A stretch of DNA of 64,000 nucleotides, from assembly GCA_904063045.1 (NCBI GenBank), contig CAJFCJ010000022.1:372001-436000 (forward strand), written 5' to 3'. Every line of letters begins with the position of its first letter. Positions within the stretch are counted from its first letter, which is position 1. The notes under the pieces are model-generated. The model was not told the DNA's origin. It made no database searches and was given only the letters and a program-made list of their open reading frames with translations. The position numbers and the translations under genes were made by a program. Of this stretch, positions 33,357-45,143 are shown in pieces. Source of the DNA: Dimorphilus gyrociliatus. Its lineage: Eukaryota > Annelida > Polychaeta > Dinophilidae.

Positions 33357-36300
33357 TTAACAATAAGATTTTGTTGGTTCATTGTAACATTGGCTGAAGA
33401 CTATCGTCTTTTTCATTTCATTCGGATTATCTAAATCACGATATGTGTAAATGTCCCTTAAAGTACCAGATGTTTCAGGTTTATCATGAAATTTACATTC
33501 GCTGTCTATATTTCTCCAAGAGTAGAGCCGACAATTTGCTGTATTACGACAAGTTTGACCGCAGTCCTTTAAAGAATGTATATCTGCTCTTAGAAGGGCG
33601 TTGGCTGGTAATTGGAAATCGGAAAGAATTCTTCGCGAGATATCTGTATTGAAAAGGGTAAAAAACAGATGAAACTGCAAAAATTTCATTGAAAATGTTT
33701 TGTTACCTCCTCTCTGGTACCTTCCAAATATTTTTACTGTCATAGAATCAGGAGAAGAAGACTTAATAATTGTTACATATTTAATTAAGTGAGGTGAGTA
33801 TATCGTATATAAATTTTCCATTCTCTTGTCTTGAATACCATACTTACTTGAATTATAACTAAATAATACAATTTGACTGTCATTTGTACATTCTTCAATT
33901 CTGCAGTCTAATTGTCTACCAAGAACTTCATAGTATTGAATATCAATTGATGGTTGAATAGCTAATGATGTTATATTTGAAAATGTATCCAGCTCTATAA
34001 CTCCTTTACTTTCGAAAATGTTTTCAACTCTCAATAAAATTTCGTCACTATCTACTTTAATTTTCACTCCAATAAACTTGACTTCACATATTAGAACACG
34101 GTCAAACTGACTAAAAATATATAATCTATCGCCAAAAGAGTCTTCAACGCAATTTATTATGGTTACATAGTCTGATAAAGTTGTTTTTCCCGCGCAAAAT
34201 CTTCTCATATTATAAGGTTTCATAGCCTGAACATTTAAGTAGTTTTCGTAGTTCGATCCTATAACAGATACATCAATAATAGCACTGTGGTTCAAATGGG
34301 ATAACCATATTCTTTGAATTGTATAATAATCATCTAATTCATACATTATATATTGTGTCTCTCGTTTTAAATTATAGCAATAATCCTGAAGTGGTGGCAA
34401 CCAAAAATTATCATTCAATTTTTCAAGATAATCACAAGTTTTAGATTTTTCTTTCACTTCAACCGGTTCAATTCCTATTGTTGAATTGAATATACCATAA
34501 ATGTAAATTTCGCATATCTTAACAGATATTTCTTCTTTTCCACTCAATTCAATCGAGTTGGCAACAAAATTATCATCTAGTGTATAATTTTCATTTAGAT
34601 TTACATTTAACGACAAATTGTTATCTTTCCCAATCAACTTAACGATCATAACCACCAATTGCACTGGTTCACTTTTAATCTCTATTCTAATGATATTATA
34701 GTCAGCTGCAAAAAAACTATACCATATTCCGGATAATGTATGGCAAGTAAGCTCGTTATTATCGTTCAAAAAATATGAATTTTGAACGTTACTATCGTTT
34801 CTAATCAATGACAATTTATTTTTAACCACGTTAAGAATAGAGTCTTTTTTCGGCTTTTCTCTTATTTTATATGGTATAAACAATTTTTCATAATGACAGG
34901 GACCTAATCGCCTCCCATAAATTAGAACGTATAATAACACCATTGAATCGAATTTAGCGTGAATTCTTGCTACCTTACTCAAACCATAACAAGGCAACGC
35001 CATCCAACTGTTATTTCCTTTAAATTCAAAGGTAAAGGGTGATTCGCAGCTGTAATACATATTTCTTGAGATGTGGATACTAAAATTATATTTTCCAATA
35101 TCTTTTTTTTTAAAGAAAAAATTAATGAAATATAATATAAAGTATTGTTTATACTATTCACAATTCTTTATTGTATTGTTTACATTACCATTTAAGCTTA
35201 TCTTTAGAGCAACTAATTCTAGCAAATGCTCTTTTGTTAATGAAATCTCCAAATATTCCTTTAACTTCATAGAGAGATTGTTATCCATTGAGAATGGGAC
35301 ACTTTCACCTTCGGTCGTTAATTTTGATTTATACGCCAAGTTTATTGTCTGAATTGATATTTGGCATAAATAGTAACTTTCTGAGAAGAAAACTGTTATA
35401 TTGTCTTGTCCAATATTCTGATTGAAGCAAGTGACCTTCTTGTTACGTGGCTGACATTTAAAATCTTTCATATTAATACCAAAATCAGCTGTCAATAAAA
35501 TCAGCAGGAATGTAGGGCTCATATACTTTTATATATATTAGATACCTGAAAAAGATTCATTTCCGTCTATAGTTATTCGGTCAATCCATTTATTGTATGC
35601 AGATATATAAAATGCAGAATTTTCTGGTGAATATATACAAAACTTGTTCTTTTTCACAACTTTATCCACTGGAAATGTCTTACTTTGAAGGAGAAAAGAG
35701 ATAATTATTCAAACGTAAATTGAGAATATAAACAAACTTTTGATTGAAATAATTTATCTCTATGTGCTCCAGTGCTAAATTAGCTGTTGAGAATTCATGT
35801 GTAGGGATTCTTGAAATTCGTTCAACAAAAGGTGTCTTTTCTATAAAATCCAAACTTGACAATTCAACAATTCCGAAAGGTATCTTCCTATCTATGTAGC
35901 ATTTACTTTCCCATTTAGTTGCGTCATTTTCTATATAAAAAATTCACAGAAAGTGTCATATGAACGTGTAATTGATAATTGTATTACCTGTACTTGATGA
36001 TTTATTTAAAACGAAAATAATCCCATACGCTTCATCTATAAGATTTTCGGAACAAGGATTTATACTACTAGAATGTTCATCTAATATCCAATATAGTAGT
36101 TTATTTTTAATATCTATATTTGTCAATGTCGTTGACTTGTTTAAAATGACTTTTCCGGATGACCTCAAATGAGACTAAATGAAAAAAAAAGTTAAAAAGA
36201 AAGTTAAAAAAGAAACTGTTGTGACAAACGAAATGGTATAGTTAAGAACTTTTTGACTGTATTATGTTTTTTATACGTAAACAAAAACAAACAAAAAACA

Positions 36301-36450
36301 AACACTAACCCTTAGCAAATCGTCTTTAAAAATATCCAAAGTTGACAATTTCGTCTGAGTAAGATATGGAATTTGAGAAATATATAAATCCAATGAATGA
36401 CTGAGGGTAAGAGTATAGGAGAGGAGAAGAACGATATTTGTCCAAGTCAT
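33357..36450 (-). CDS. Secreted multi-domain protein: tandem galactose-binding (F5/8C or fucolectin-like) domains plus PAN/Apple; lectin gene A
   Basis: Seven exons on the minus strand (36450-36310, 36174-35988, 35930-35738, 35682-35546, 35488-35189, 35101-33707, 33643-33357) give 879 residues; all junction phases agree. A signal peptide (MTWTNIVLLLSYTLTLSHS) precedes repeated beta-rich units. Each ends in an Ile-rich strand such as ICEIYIYG or LICEVKFIG, and some carry RFC and INC cysteines, as in fucolectin or discoidin-like folds. The last exon codes a PAN/Apple-like module (SLKDCGQTCRNTANCRLYSW, then ECKF). Such modules bind sugars or proteins outside the cell, so a recognition or adhesion role is likely but not shown. 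The order and phases of introns match gene B (59691-63101). Four coding blocks separated by introns in gene B are one 1395-nt exon here. Confidence 0.8.
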
Positions 36451-38241
36451 ATTAAGAGCCGAATGCCTTTGATTACTCGTTAGGTATCGATGACGTAAAC
36501 AGAAATTAATATATCAATATGACAAAACGTACTGAAATGTAAAACTTTAGCTTTTCAGATCGACTATTTATATATAAACAAAGTGAAAAATCGAAAGGAA
36601 ATGTATTTAATTAGTTGACATACGTAAAAAAGAATGTAATAATAGATCATAGAGCAAAGTTTTCCATAACTATAAATACTAAAAAAAAAGGAAAACACAA
36701 ATAATAACAAATACTAAAGACGTCAAAACAAAAGGAAAGTGTACTTAGTTATCCTCCATTCTATAAGAATCTGATAGATTCTTAGGTGATAAAATATATA
36801 TATCAATACATAGTATATATCATCCCTTTATTGAATTGTAATTTTAGATATTAACGTAGGAGTTATTAAAAATTTAGACCTTATTTTGTCAATAATATGA
36901 TAAATAAGAGGATATTTTTCGATTTTGTTTTTATTGATGATTTATTCACGATTTCAAAAACTAGTCTATTATTATACGATTCTTTTATATTATTTAATTT
37001 TTACATTCTATATCATTTTTCATTTACAATACTTTTGTATCTTGAAGAAAGCATGGAAGGAGAAAGCGATTTAAAGTTAAATACTTCAAGTATCTTACCA
37101 ATTGAATGCAAAAATGAACATTTTCTTCATATTTCAGCACTTATATTATGTCTATTTATTCATTTAATATAAGAAAAAGTGTATACAATATACGTTAATT
37201 CTGCCGAAACCGAAATACATGTTGTATACATACATAGATATTTATAGAGATATCTGACTGCTTTCCTTTAGTACAATACTCAATACGTAATTTATTCAAG
37301 ATAACTAAGGAAACAGGCTTCTACAAACATCCGAAACAGTTATTGAATTCTGCCAAAGAACATTCAATTATTTATTCAATCTTGTGAAAATAAATGAAAG
37401 ATCTCGCTTATCTTTATATTTTAATGAGTGCGGAAAGTTAATTTATACGTCAGCTAATTAAATATTTTTACTGTATATCTATGTATTCTATTTATTTCTT
37501 TATCTCCTTAACATCTTGAGCTTTTTTAAACAATCGTCTTCTTGCCCTTTAACTATTAACGAAACGAACTTTGGTATTGAAACTTTTATAGTCAATAGAT
37601 GGCGATACACTAATGTTTTTAAAGTAGAAAATAGACTTCTAGCGGTAAAAGTTATTGTTGATTAGGTATGACCTACTGTCTTTCAATGTTAACGATTGTA
37701 GGTTATGTCTAAACTACAGACAAAAAATATAAACTTGCACATTATAAATTAATAGCAAGTTTAACTGAAATGAGTATTAGGCCACCATCTCCCTACCGTT
37801 AAATTCCCTGAATCATCAATTATCTCTCTTCTTTATATCAAGTAAAATGCACTAAACCTATACATTATATATAATAGGAATAATTATGTAGTTGTATTTC
37901 TAACGGAAATTTAAATATACTTTTAAATATCTTGGTTCCTTCGGAAATGTACTCATTGGGCGTAACAAAGTATAAATTTATACTGTATAGATATAACATA
38001 TATAATATATATATATAGCGTTATCGATGACTCATTTTACCCATAAAATTGACTATCTTTTATTATAAAATTATGCTCTATGAAACGTAGACGTAACCAT
38101 TGTTATCGCTTGAATGAAAATACCTGGTTTGTATGCACTCTGTTTAGTGACTGTTTTTATAGTTACCAAAAAGCAGACGACACACTAGCGGGAATGAATA
38201 AAACGATATTTGTGCTGAAGAAATCGGTGCGTTAACATAAA
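36451..38241. other. Shared upstream region of divergent genes
   Basis: 1.8 kb between the starts of lectin gene A (-) and claudin-like B (+). It contains a TAGATGGCG motif at 37596-37604 and a TATACTGTATA element at 37979. A 91-codon frame at 36897-37172 (+) ends in a hydrophobic segment reminiscent of a GPI signal (HFLHISALILCLFIHLI), but it has no supporting exon context and I do not call it a gene. Confidence 0.6.
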
Positions 38242-39160
38242 ATGAGTACTTTTACTCGAAATCCTTGGCAATTTAAAGTGTTACTTTTTTGTATGTTACC
38301 TGTGACTTTTATAGTGCAGGCTGTTGTTACTGGAAGTAATCATTGGCTACATTATGGTTCTTCTTTTAGCTCAATATATTCTCGCCAAGAAGTGGGATTA
38401 TTTAAAATTTGTGTAACAGTGAGTGGTGCATTTGGTATATCATCGTGCCGATCTTTAGAAAATCCAACAGGTAAATTACTTTTCTCTATGATATTTATAT
38501 ATATAACTGATTTGCGATTATTTGTTTAACTGATAAAGTACTTACATGTTAAATTAAATATTAAATTTTACTTATACAGACTGGCTAAAAAGTGTTCGAG
38601 CCATGATGATACTATCAACTCTCATGATTGTCGTGTCTGGAATATTTTCACTTTTAATCAACTGTTCGGAACAGCCAAGATATCCTCTCAATAAAAATAT
38701 TTTGGGTATTCTATGTTCAGTTACAGCATTTCTTACGGCAATTGGTTGGATAGTTTTCGTAGCAAAAATAGGCTCAAGCGGGAGAGAGCACCTTCACGCC
38801 TGTTTTGGTTTAGCTATTATATCTACAATTTTTTCGGTTATTAACGCTTGTCTGGCCTTCAAATCTTCACCACCGAAAGCGGCACCACCATGTGTAGCAG
38901 TTGTACAAGGACAAACGGTTGGCGGCTATCCAACAAACGGTGGACCAGTTATCATTCAAACTTCATCGCAAATACACACACAAGCTCCTCCACAGTATCC
39001 TTCACAACCCCCATACGGTCAAAATCCACTGGTTCATCCACCTCCTTATCAACCGCCAATGCAGAATCAACAGCCAGTATATAATCAGCCTCCGTATCAA
39101 CCTTACACCAAGGGTTCAAATCACGAAATACCACCGTATCCCGTAAACCAATTCCCCTAA
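38242..39160 (+). CDS. Claudin/PMP22-like tetraspan membrane protein B with Pro/Tyr-rich tail
   Basis: Exons 38242-38470 and 38580-39160 (intron 109 bp, phase 1) encode 269 residues. Four hydrophobic segments are visible. Loop 1 has NHWLH...GLFKIC...SC, the claudin-type W-GLW-C-C signature. TM2 begins VRAMMIL, matching the paralogue on the minus strand at 31832. Unlike that paralogue it has a cytoplasmic tail of about 90 residues rich in Pro, Gln, Tyr and Asn. The tail includes PPQY and PPPY, motifs that bind WW domains of Nedd4-type ubiquitin ligases and similar adaptors, plus several related QPPY words. It probably sits in epithelial or other cell membranes. The tail implies regulation by endocytosis or scaffold binding; that part is inference. 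Confidence 0.85.
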
Positions 39161-39291
39161 AACTAAATACCATGTTACAAATATCAAGGTCAAACTAGGC
39201 CGAAATGCTTTTTTTACTATTTCTAGTTCATTACTAAAATACTTGATTTTATAAATAAAATTATAAACCCATGATATTATTCAATATTTAA

Positions 39292-39332
<41 letters not shown>

Positions 39333-42255
39333 GGATAATACAACCTTGAAACACAATACGTGACGTATGTGTCAAAAGAGGTTAAGAAACTCTTAGAAAT
39401 GAATACAAACTCATAATATTTTATTAGTTTCATAGCAACTTCAGTTATTCTAAGTGTAAGGTTTTGGAGCTTAGGTGCACTGGAATTTCCGCCAAATTTT
39501 ATGGTTTCAGTGTTGCAGACAAAACACAGAGTCAAACCGCTTACCAGCAATGAATGGGATTTGCTAAGAAAGTATTCGCATATAACGACCAATACAAGTA
39601 CGCTAGCTTCAACCGAACATAAGTTATTACCAAAATTCTCCTGACCAATTTTATTATGACTGCAAAAAGTGTAAACAAAGGAAAAGTTAAGGGCAGATAC
39701 ATGGAAATAAAATTAGCCTGTTCAGGTGTTGATAATCTTATGATGTCGCACTTCTAGAATTAGCCGAATAAAGTTTAATTTTCCCGATATATGATTGGTA
39801 GTCCCAATCAAAATGTAGAGGTGAATGAATCCTATTTTTTTAAGGCGAAAAACAAGGATACAGATATTACGAGGAAATATTAGGGACTCTCGTGATGTTT
39901 TCTTGCAAGCAGCAAGAAGGGATAGGGGAACTTTGTCCACGGAGGTTGTTAACTGTATGAAGGAGGCTAGAAAGAAAATTCAGGCATTTTCGTTGCATAA
40001 AGCTAGACCAAGATAATTTTTCTGTATATAAACATTACGTCGCTTTCTATTAAAACATCTTTAATAATTTTATCTGCCAAAGCATCTCTTTCTAACGAAA
40101 CTCTAAGACAAATACAGTATATAAAAGTTACTGTGGTGACAAATGGTGAAGACTTGCTACGGGGTTTATCGTTGAAATCGTAGAGTAAGTATTTCATTTA
40201 GTTAATAAGAAAAATTATAACCAAGTTTTAGTAAGTCCCATAGCCACATGACTATGCGTTGTCGCCAGCAGTCGGGCTAATTTTAAAAAGAAATTTTAAT
40301 CCGATAGAGGGAGCTACAAAGTTGATGTTATAAAATATTGATTGCACCGTTCAAAACTTTTACATCGTAATATGATAGAATTTTCCAAGAAATGAATATT
40401 TTGAATAAATTAAGAGCAAATGAAATATTCTAAAGTTACAAGGTTTGCAAAGAATAGATTAAAAATTTTAAAAACATAGAAAACATTTAAACTAATACAG
40501 TATATCGTAAGCGTTTACTTAACTATGATATACTGTATACACGTATGTACGTACTGTTTATTATATGGATACACTGTATATGTATACCGCAAAATTCTTT
40601 TATAAATGATTAGCTCCATCAATAGCTTCTATACTTCATAGAGAATAATTCAAACAAAAAAGAAGCGTTTTTTTTCAAGTGCTTATGAATATTCATAATT
40701 GATTTTTGAAATACAAATGAAAATAATTTTTTTCTATTCTTCACTTTCTTTCCATCAACGCCTACAAATTTTCTACTGTCAGCAGTTTTTTCCATGTTTT
40801 TTTCATTATTTTTTTAGTCGAAACAAGAGATATTCGCATTATATTACTTCATCGTTTTCCATCTAACTTTTGTTGATAGTTTGTTAATTTCTAATGATTT
40901 CGATTGCTAACCCTTTCCACAAAGACACATACAATAAGAAGCTATATTAATTTTTATAGTTTATAAGCTTGATTGGTTTTTAATTATTTTCACAATGCCA
41001 TTCAATCCCTTTGAACAATACTACACTCATTTTTTTTCTTTTCTCATATATTATCTTTAGTTCCTTGCTATCTATGCCAGAATTTATAACGAAAATGTCA
41101 ATATGAGTTATTAATTAACCTTTGAGGAAAAAAAGAAATGAAAAGAAAGAGGGAAACAAAGAGAAAGAGAGAGAGGTAGAAAGAAATAAATAAAGGAGGG
41201 GAGGATAGATAGATAGAATTAGTATGCATGATTTTAAATAAATCAAATGAAAATTCTAAAGAAAAAGGTGATGGTTTATGAAAAGAAAGATTATTTCAAC
41301 AATAAATATTTCAACGAATGGCTGCACTTAAAAAAGAAATTTTACCCTTTTTACCCATTTTCTATTACAATTTTGATCTATAGAAAGGAAAAGAAAGAAA
41401 CATATTTAATTTATTTGACAAAGTGATAAGGAGATGTTTTTTAATATTTTATAATGATATTCATTTGTTAGAAGGATAAAAAGTTGTAATTGAGAGTTGC
41501 TTATGCTTTCTATTAGCGAGCTTGAGAGAGCGAGAGAGAAAGAGAGAGAGAGAAGAAGAAGAGGAAGAAGACAAAGAGGAAAAGTGATATAGTTAGTGCT
41601 TAGGCGTGTCTTTAGAAAAATTAATCTATCTCCCATAATATAAAAAAGATTCTAATCTATGTTGATAAATGCTGTGTCATTTTCTTTCTTTCTATCCACT
41701 GAAATTCTCCTTTCCTAAAAGAATTGAATTCATCAGTAAAACAATAGTCATAATGACAACTGCAAAACTGCAAAGTATAGACGTGTATAAAAGCTATTAA
41801 AAACTATTGTGCCTAATTATCTGTTGTCTAACTATTAATTTGCATATTTTATAGTCTTCTTCTTCATCCCTTTATTTAATGAATACATTAAAAAATTTTT
41901 TATATTAAACAATAAAGAAAAATCTCATGAAAAAAATTTGTTTAAAACGATAATATCTTCTATAGTTTCATGATTCTTCAATTACTTCTGAAGGCCTACA
42001 ATTGTAATTTAAAATACGAATATTTCATGACTAACAACATTTTATTTTTATGCTGAGGAAAAAGACTGTTGCTTTATGAATCAGATAAGAATAGGCTGTA
42101 GAAACATGAATGCATGTGTGATGCAAACTGGGATTGATTCATTTGCAGATGAAGAGAGTAATACTAAAACAGTCTCTTTTACGTCGAAGTGAGAAATGTT
42201 TTAAATAAGAAGGTAGAAAAATAGGGAAAAGAGAAGAAATACCTTATTGTTTGTT
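39161..42255. other. Intergenic region with an unresolved, possibly coding stretch (39.35-40.2 kb)
   Basis: A (GA)n run lies at 39295-39332 and another GA-rich run at 41520-41583. Between 39350 and 40200 both strands show several stop-free stretches of ordinary amino-acid composition. On + these include a segment ending EARKKIQAFSLHKARPR (stop at 40016). On - there is a clean ATG frame (40197-40003) and a stretch near 39656-39545 bounded by a good acceptor (actttttgcag) and donor (CTG|gtaagc). I could not join these into one consistent gene and recognise no domain. It could be a small gene, a decayed gene or chance. TATAC(A/T)GTATA elements occur near 40529. Confidence 0.35.
39295..39332. repeat. 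(GA)n microsatellite
   Basis: About 17 GA units just downstream of claudin-like gene B. Confidence 0.95.
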
Positions 42256-44094
42256 ATGATTTTTGGAAGATGCCTGATTATTTCGTTATTTTTATTTATG
42301 GATTATTACATGACTTCTTGTTATGAATTGACGAATTTTTATAGAGAGTTTGACAACAAGCAGAGGGGTAATGAAGATCACGTGAATTGTAAAGATTCGG
42401 CCACCATCCTTCGAATTATATCGCTCTCAAACAGTTGGAGTCATTTCACAACTTTAAAAATCAATTGTGAAAATGTTAAAAAAATAATTTTTAAACCTGA
42501 TTTCAATCAGTCTATAAGGAATTTAAAGATTAAGAGTTCAATAGAAACCTTTTCTTCATCGTTTAAAGGAAAAGTTCATAATCTGGAAATATATAAACGT
42601 AAAGCTTTTGTCTCTTATTCAGCTTTCTTGGAAAGCTTGAAAAACATAAGTCTAAATCACTTGACCATTATTATCTTTTCATCTTATATTAGCTTGAGTC
42701 TAGACTCATCACAAGATCTATGCGACAATATGAAGTTGGAAAGCTTCTATCTAAATGCAAGGGTTAATCTTTGCGAATTTAAATTCAACTTTTGTAAAGA
42801 AACTTTAAAAACTGTCTACTTGAATGTAAATTGTCAATCATTTTCAATTTCTGAAGATTTGAATCAGTTGAAAAGTCTGGCTATTCGAAGCAAATCGAAA
42901 AGGATTTCTCTAACTTCTATTAATCTTCCTCAAAGAAAGAAACTGAAGGAATTATCTTGTAGATTTTGCGGATTAGAAAATTTGGAAATGAATTTTTCCA
43001 GTATAGAAAAGCTTGATTTAAGTTTTAATAAATTCCAGTCTATACCCAACATTTCTGGAAATAATTTAAAGAGTTTAAACCTCTCTTACAATGCAATTAC
43101 CACCTTTAGTGTCCCCAGAACGTTGACTCATTTGGAAACTCTCGATTTATCAAATAATGAACTATCAAACATGGCTCAATCGTCTCATGTAACAGAACTA
43201 TTGCGCAGAAATCAGAGCGGATTGATTAACATAAATTTAAATAAAAACAGGTTATTATGCAACTGCGATATGAATTATATGATTGTCGGATATCAACTAT
43301 TAAATAGGAAATCGACTGATAGTTTCTACGGAAAATGTAATTTTAACGGTCAAGATTATTCAACGTCTATAAAATTAAACGCCATAACGAAATATAATAA
43401 AGTTGATAAGTCGACATTTGAGATAAAATCAACAAAAGACAAATCCGATTCAACATTGATAAGCTGTATGGTTAAAGGATGTTCTCGATACGCTGTAGTT
43501 AATTTTACATTTTTTAGATATTCTTTTCAAAATCGCTTTAAAAAATATCTAAAGAGATCCTATCGTATGCCTTATATAGAAATTCGTAATTCTACTGGTT
43601 TCGTTGAAAGGAAATATAAATGCTCTGAATTACATAAAACCGACTATTTTGAGTGCGTCTTCTCCACTAAAAATCAAACATTTAGAGCGTCTACCAAGAA
43701 GATCAGCTGCTTCTCTCACGATGATCAACAACAAAATCAGCTTTTGACCTTTATTATTCCAGTATCTGTTGGAACTCTTGTTGTCTTTGGGCTCATTGTC
43801 GTTTGTTCAGTATCAAAGAAAGTTTACACTAGAAGTCGTCTCAAGAAATTTATTATTATGTTGAAAATAGGGAGACTTTCCCATCCGGAACCCGAGATTG
43901 AAGCCGAAGTTTCCGAAAGGCAAAATTCCGATAGTGAACCCCCCGAGTACCATTCGGAAGATGGAAGAGAAATACCTACCGTATCTCAAACTTGCCCCCG
44001 AGTAACACTGGACGTTATAAAGCCGCCTAGTTACGAAACGGTTCAATTCTATATGAACTCGAGTCCACCCGCCTATAGTAGTGTTAGTAATTGA
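42256..44094 (+). CDS. Intronless leucine-rich-repeat type I membrane protein with three PPxY motifs
   Basis: Single-exon frame of 612 residues from the ATG at 42256 (a TTG nine bases upstream is also in frame). A signal peptide (MIFGRCLIISLFLFMDYY) precedes a degenerate N-terminal LRR region. Clear repeats follow at about residues 245-330 (SIEKLDLSFNKFQSIP, NLKSLNLSYNAIT, HLETLDLSNNELS). An LRR C-terminal cap comes next (NRLLCNCDMNYM at about 332). A second cysteine-containing extracellular region leads to a transmembrane helix at about 496-520 and a basic stop-transfer (KKVYTRSRLKK). The roughly 90-residue cytoplasmic tail is acidic/proline-rich with PPEY, PPSY and PPAY at about 561, 589 and 604, which are WW-domain ligands. 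It lacks a TIR or kinase domain, so it is not a Toll receptor; an adhesion or co-receptor role is likely. Neighbour NSUN7 is convergent. Confidence 0.85.
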   Translation: MIFGRCLIISLFLFMDYYMTSCYELTNFYREFDNKQRGNEDHVNCKDSATILRIISLSNSWSHFTTLKINCENVKKIIFKPDFNQSIRNLKIKSSIETFSSSFKGKVHNLEIYKRKAFVSYSAFLESLKNISLNHLTIIIFSSYISLSLDSSQDLCDNMKLESFYLNARVNLCEFKFNFCKETLKTVYLNVNCQSFSISEDLNQLKSLAIRSKSKRISLTSINLPQRKKLKELSCRFCGLENLEMNFSSIEKLDLSFNKFQSIPNISGNNLKSLNLSYNAITTFSVPRTLTHLETLDLSNNELSNMAQSSHVTELLRRNQSGLININLNKNRLLCNCDMNYMIVGYQLLNRKSTDSFYGKCNFNGQDYSTSIKLNAITKYNKVDKSTFEIKSTKDKSDSTLISCMVKGCSRYAVVNFTFFRYSFQNRFKKYLKRSYRMPYIEIRNSTGFVERKYKCSELHKTDYFECVFSTKNQTFRASTKKISCFSHDDQQQNQLLTFIIPVSVGTLVVFGLIVVCSVSKKVYTRSRLKKFIIMLKIGRLSHPEPEIEAEVSERQNSDSEPPEYHSEDGREIPTVSQTCPRVTLDVIKPPSYETVQFYMNSSPPAYSSVSN

Positions 44095-45143
44095 GAATGC
44101 TACCCTATACGATAAAACAAACAAGAAGAAAAAGAGAGGGTGTACAAGTTTAAAATATAAAAATAGCTAGGCAGGTGAAAAAGGATTGAATGTTGTGAAT
44201 ACTTATACAGTAATATATTTGTAAGAGTTAGCACTTATTATTAATGTAAATCATTGAAATTTTTATTAAGTAAATTAATGTATATCATGAAAATGTTTTG
44301 TACTTGGAGTTTGTTTATGCTTTTTGTTTCGTTCATAATAAATATAATATACCTGACCGTGTATGAATAATCTTTTCTCTTCTCTTTCATATTGTATAGC
44401 AAATTAATACTCCTATATTTCCTACATTGTTTGTTTCATTTGAAACAAGCAATTTCTAATATGATAATTTAATATCATAAATTGCATAAGTCGTGTGTAA
44501 AGTGATACGAATTTATTATAGTTAAACATAATTAAGGTCTGTCTTTGTCTCTCTCTCTCTCTCTCTCTTTGCCTCTATCTATCTAGCTATCTGTCTATAT
44601 ATCTATCCATATATCTCTTTCTCTCTCCCTCCCACTTGCATAAATATAAAAAAAGTACCGGTTGTCTGTCTGTTTTTCTACCTGTCTCTTTGTCCGTCAG
44701 TCATCTTTTCGTTCTATTTCTTTTCATTTGTCTTTCTTTCAAGAGAGACAGACAAAATCTTCTTTCAATAACAAAATAGGAAAGCTAAACATTAATAATT
44801 ACAGTAGAAAATGGGAAAAACGTTTTCAATTCAAATGCCACTCCTTCTTCTAATTCTATTCAGTTGTCTTTTCTTCTGATATCTTTGCTCTTGAATTCAT
44901 TATCTTTTTTAGGGGAAAAAGAAGGAAAACAATAACGAAATATCAATAGATTTCATCAAACTCTAATTAAATAAAAGAAGCTGAAGTATCACATCAAAAA
45001 TCAAATGAAAAAAAATAAGGCAAGAAAGTAAAATATTAATAGAAAATTAATGTAAAAATGAACAGAGAATTAATCAAGTGAGATGGTTAAAGTTTTACGC
45101 AACGATGAGGAGAATCAAGTTCAATTTTTTTTAATTAGATTAA
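44095..45143. other. 3' flanks of convergent LRR and NSUN7 genes
   Basis: 1.05 kb. A TC/TATC-rich block spans about 44540-44630. Possible AATAAA-like poly(A) signals lie near 44338 (+). No gene is seen. Confidence 0.7.

Noticed and set aside
36897-37172. 91-codon frame with a hydrophobic C-terminus
   Set aside because: It is Phe/Ile/Leu-rich as expected from A+T-rich DNA and has no clear upstream exon. The GPI-like end alone is not enough.
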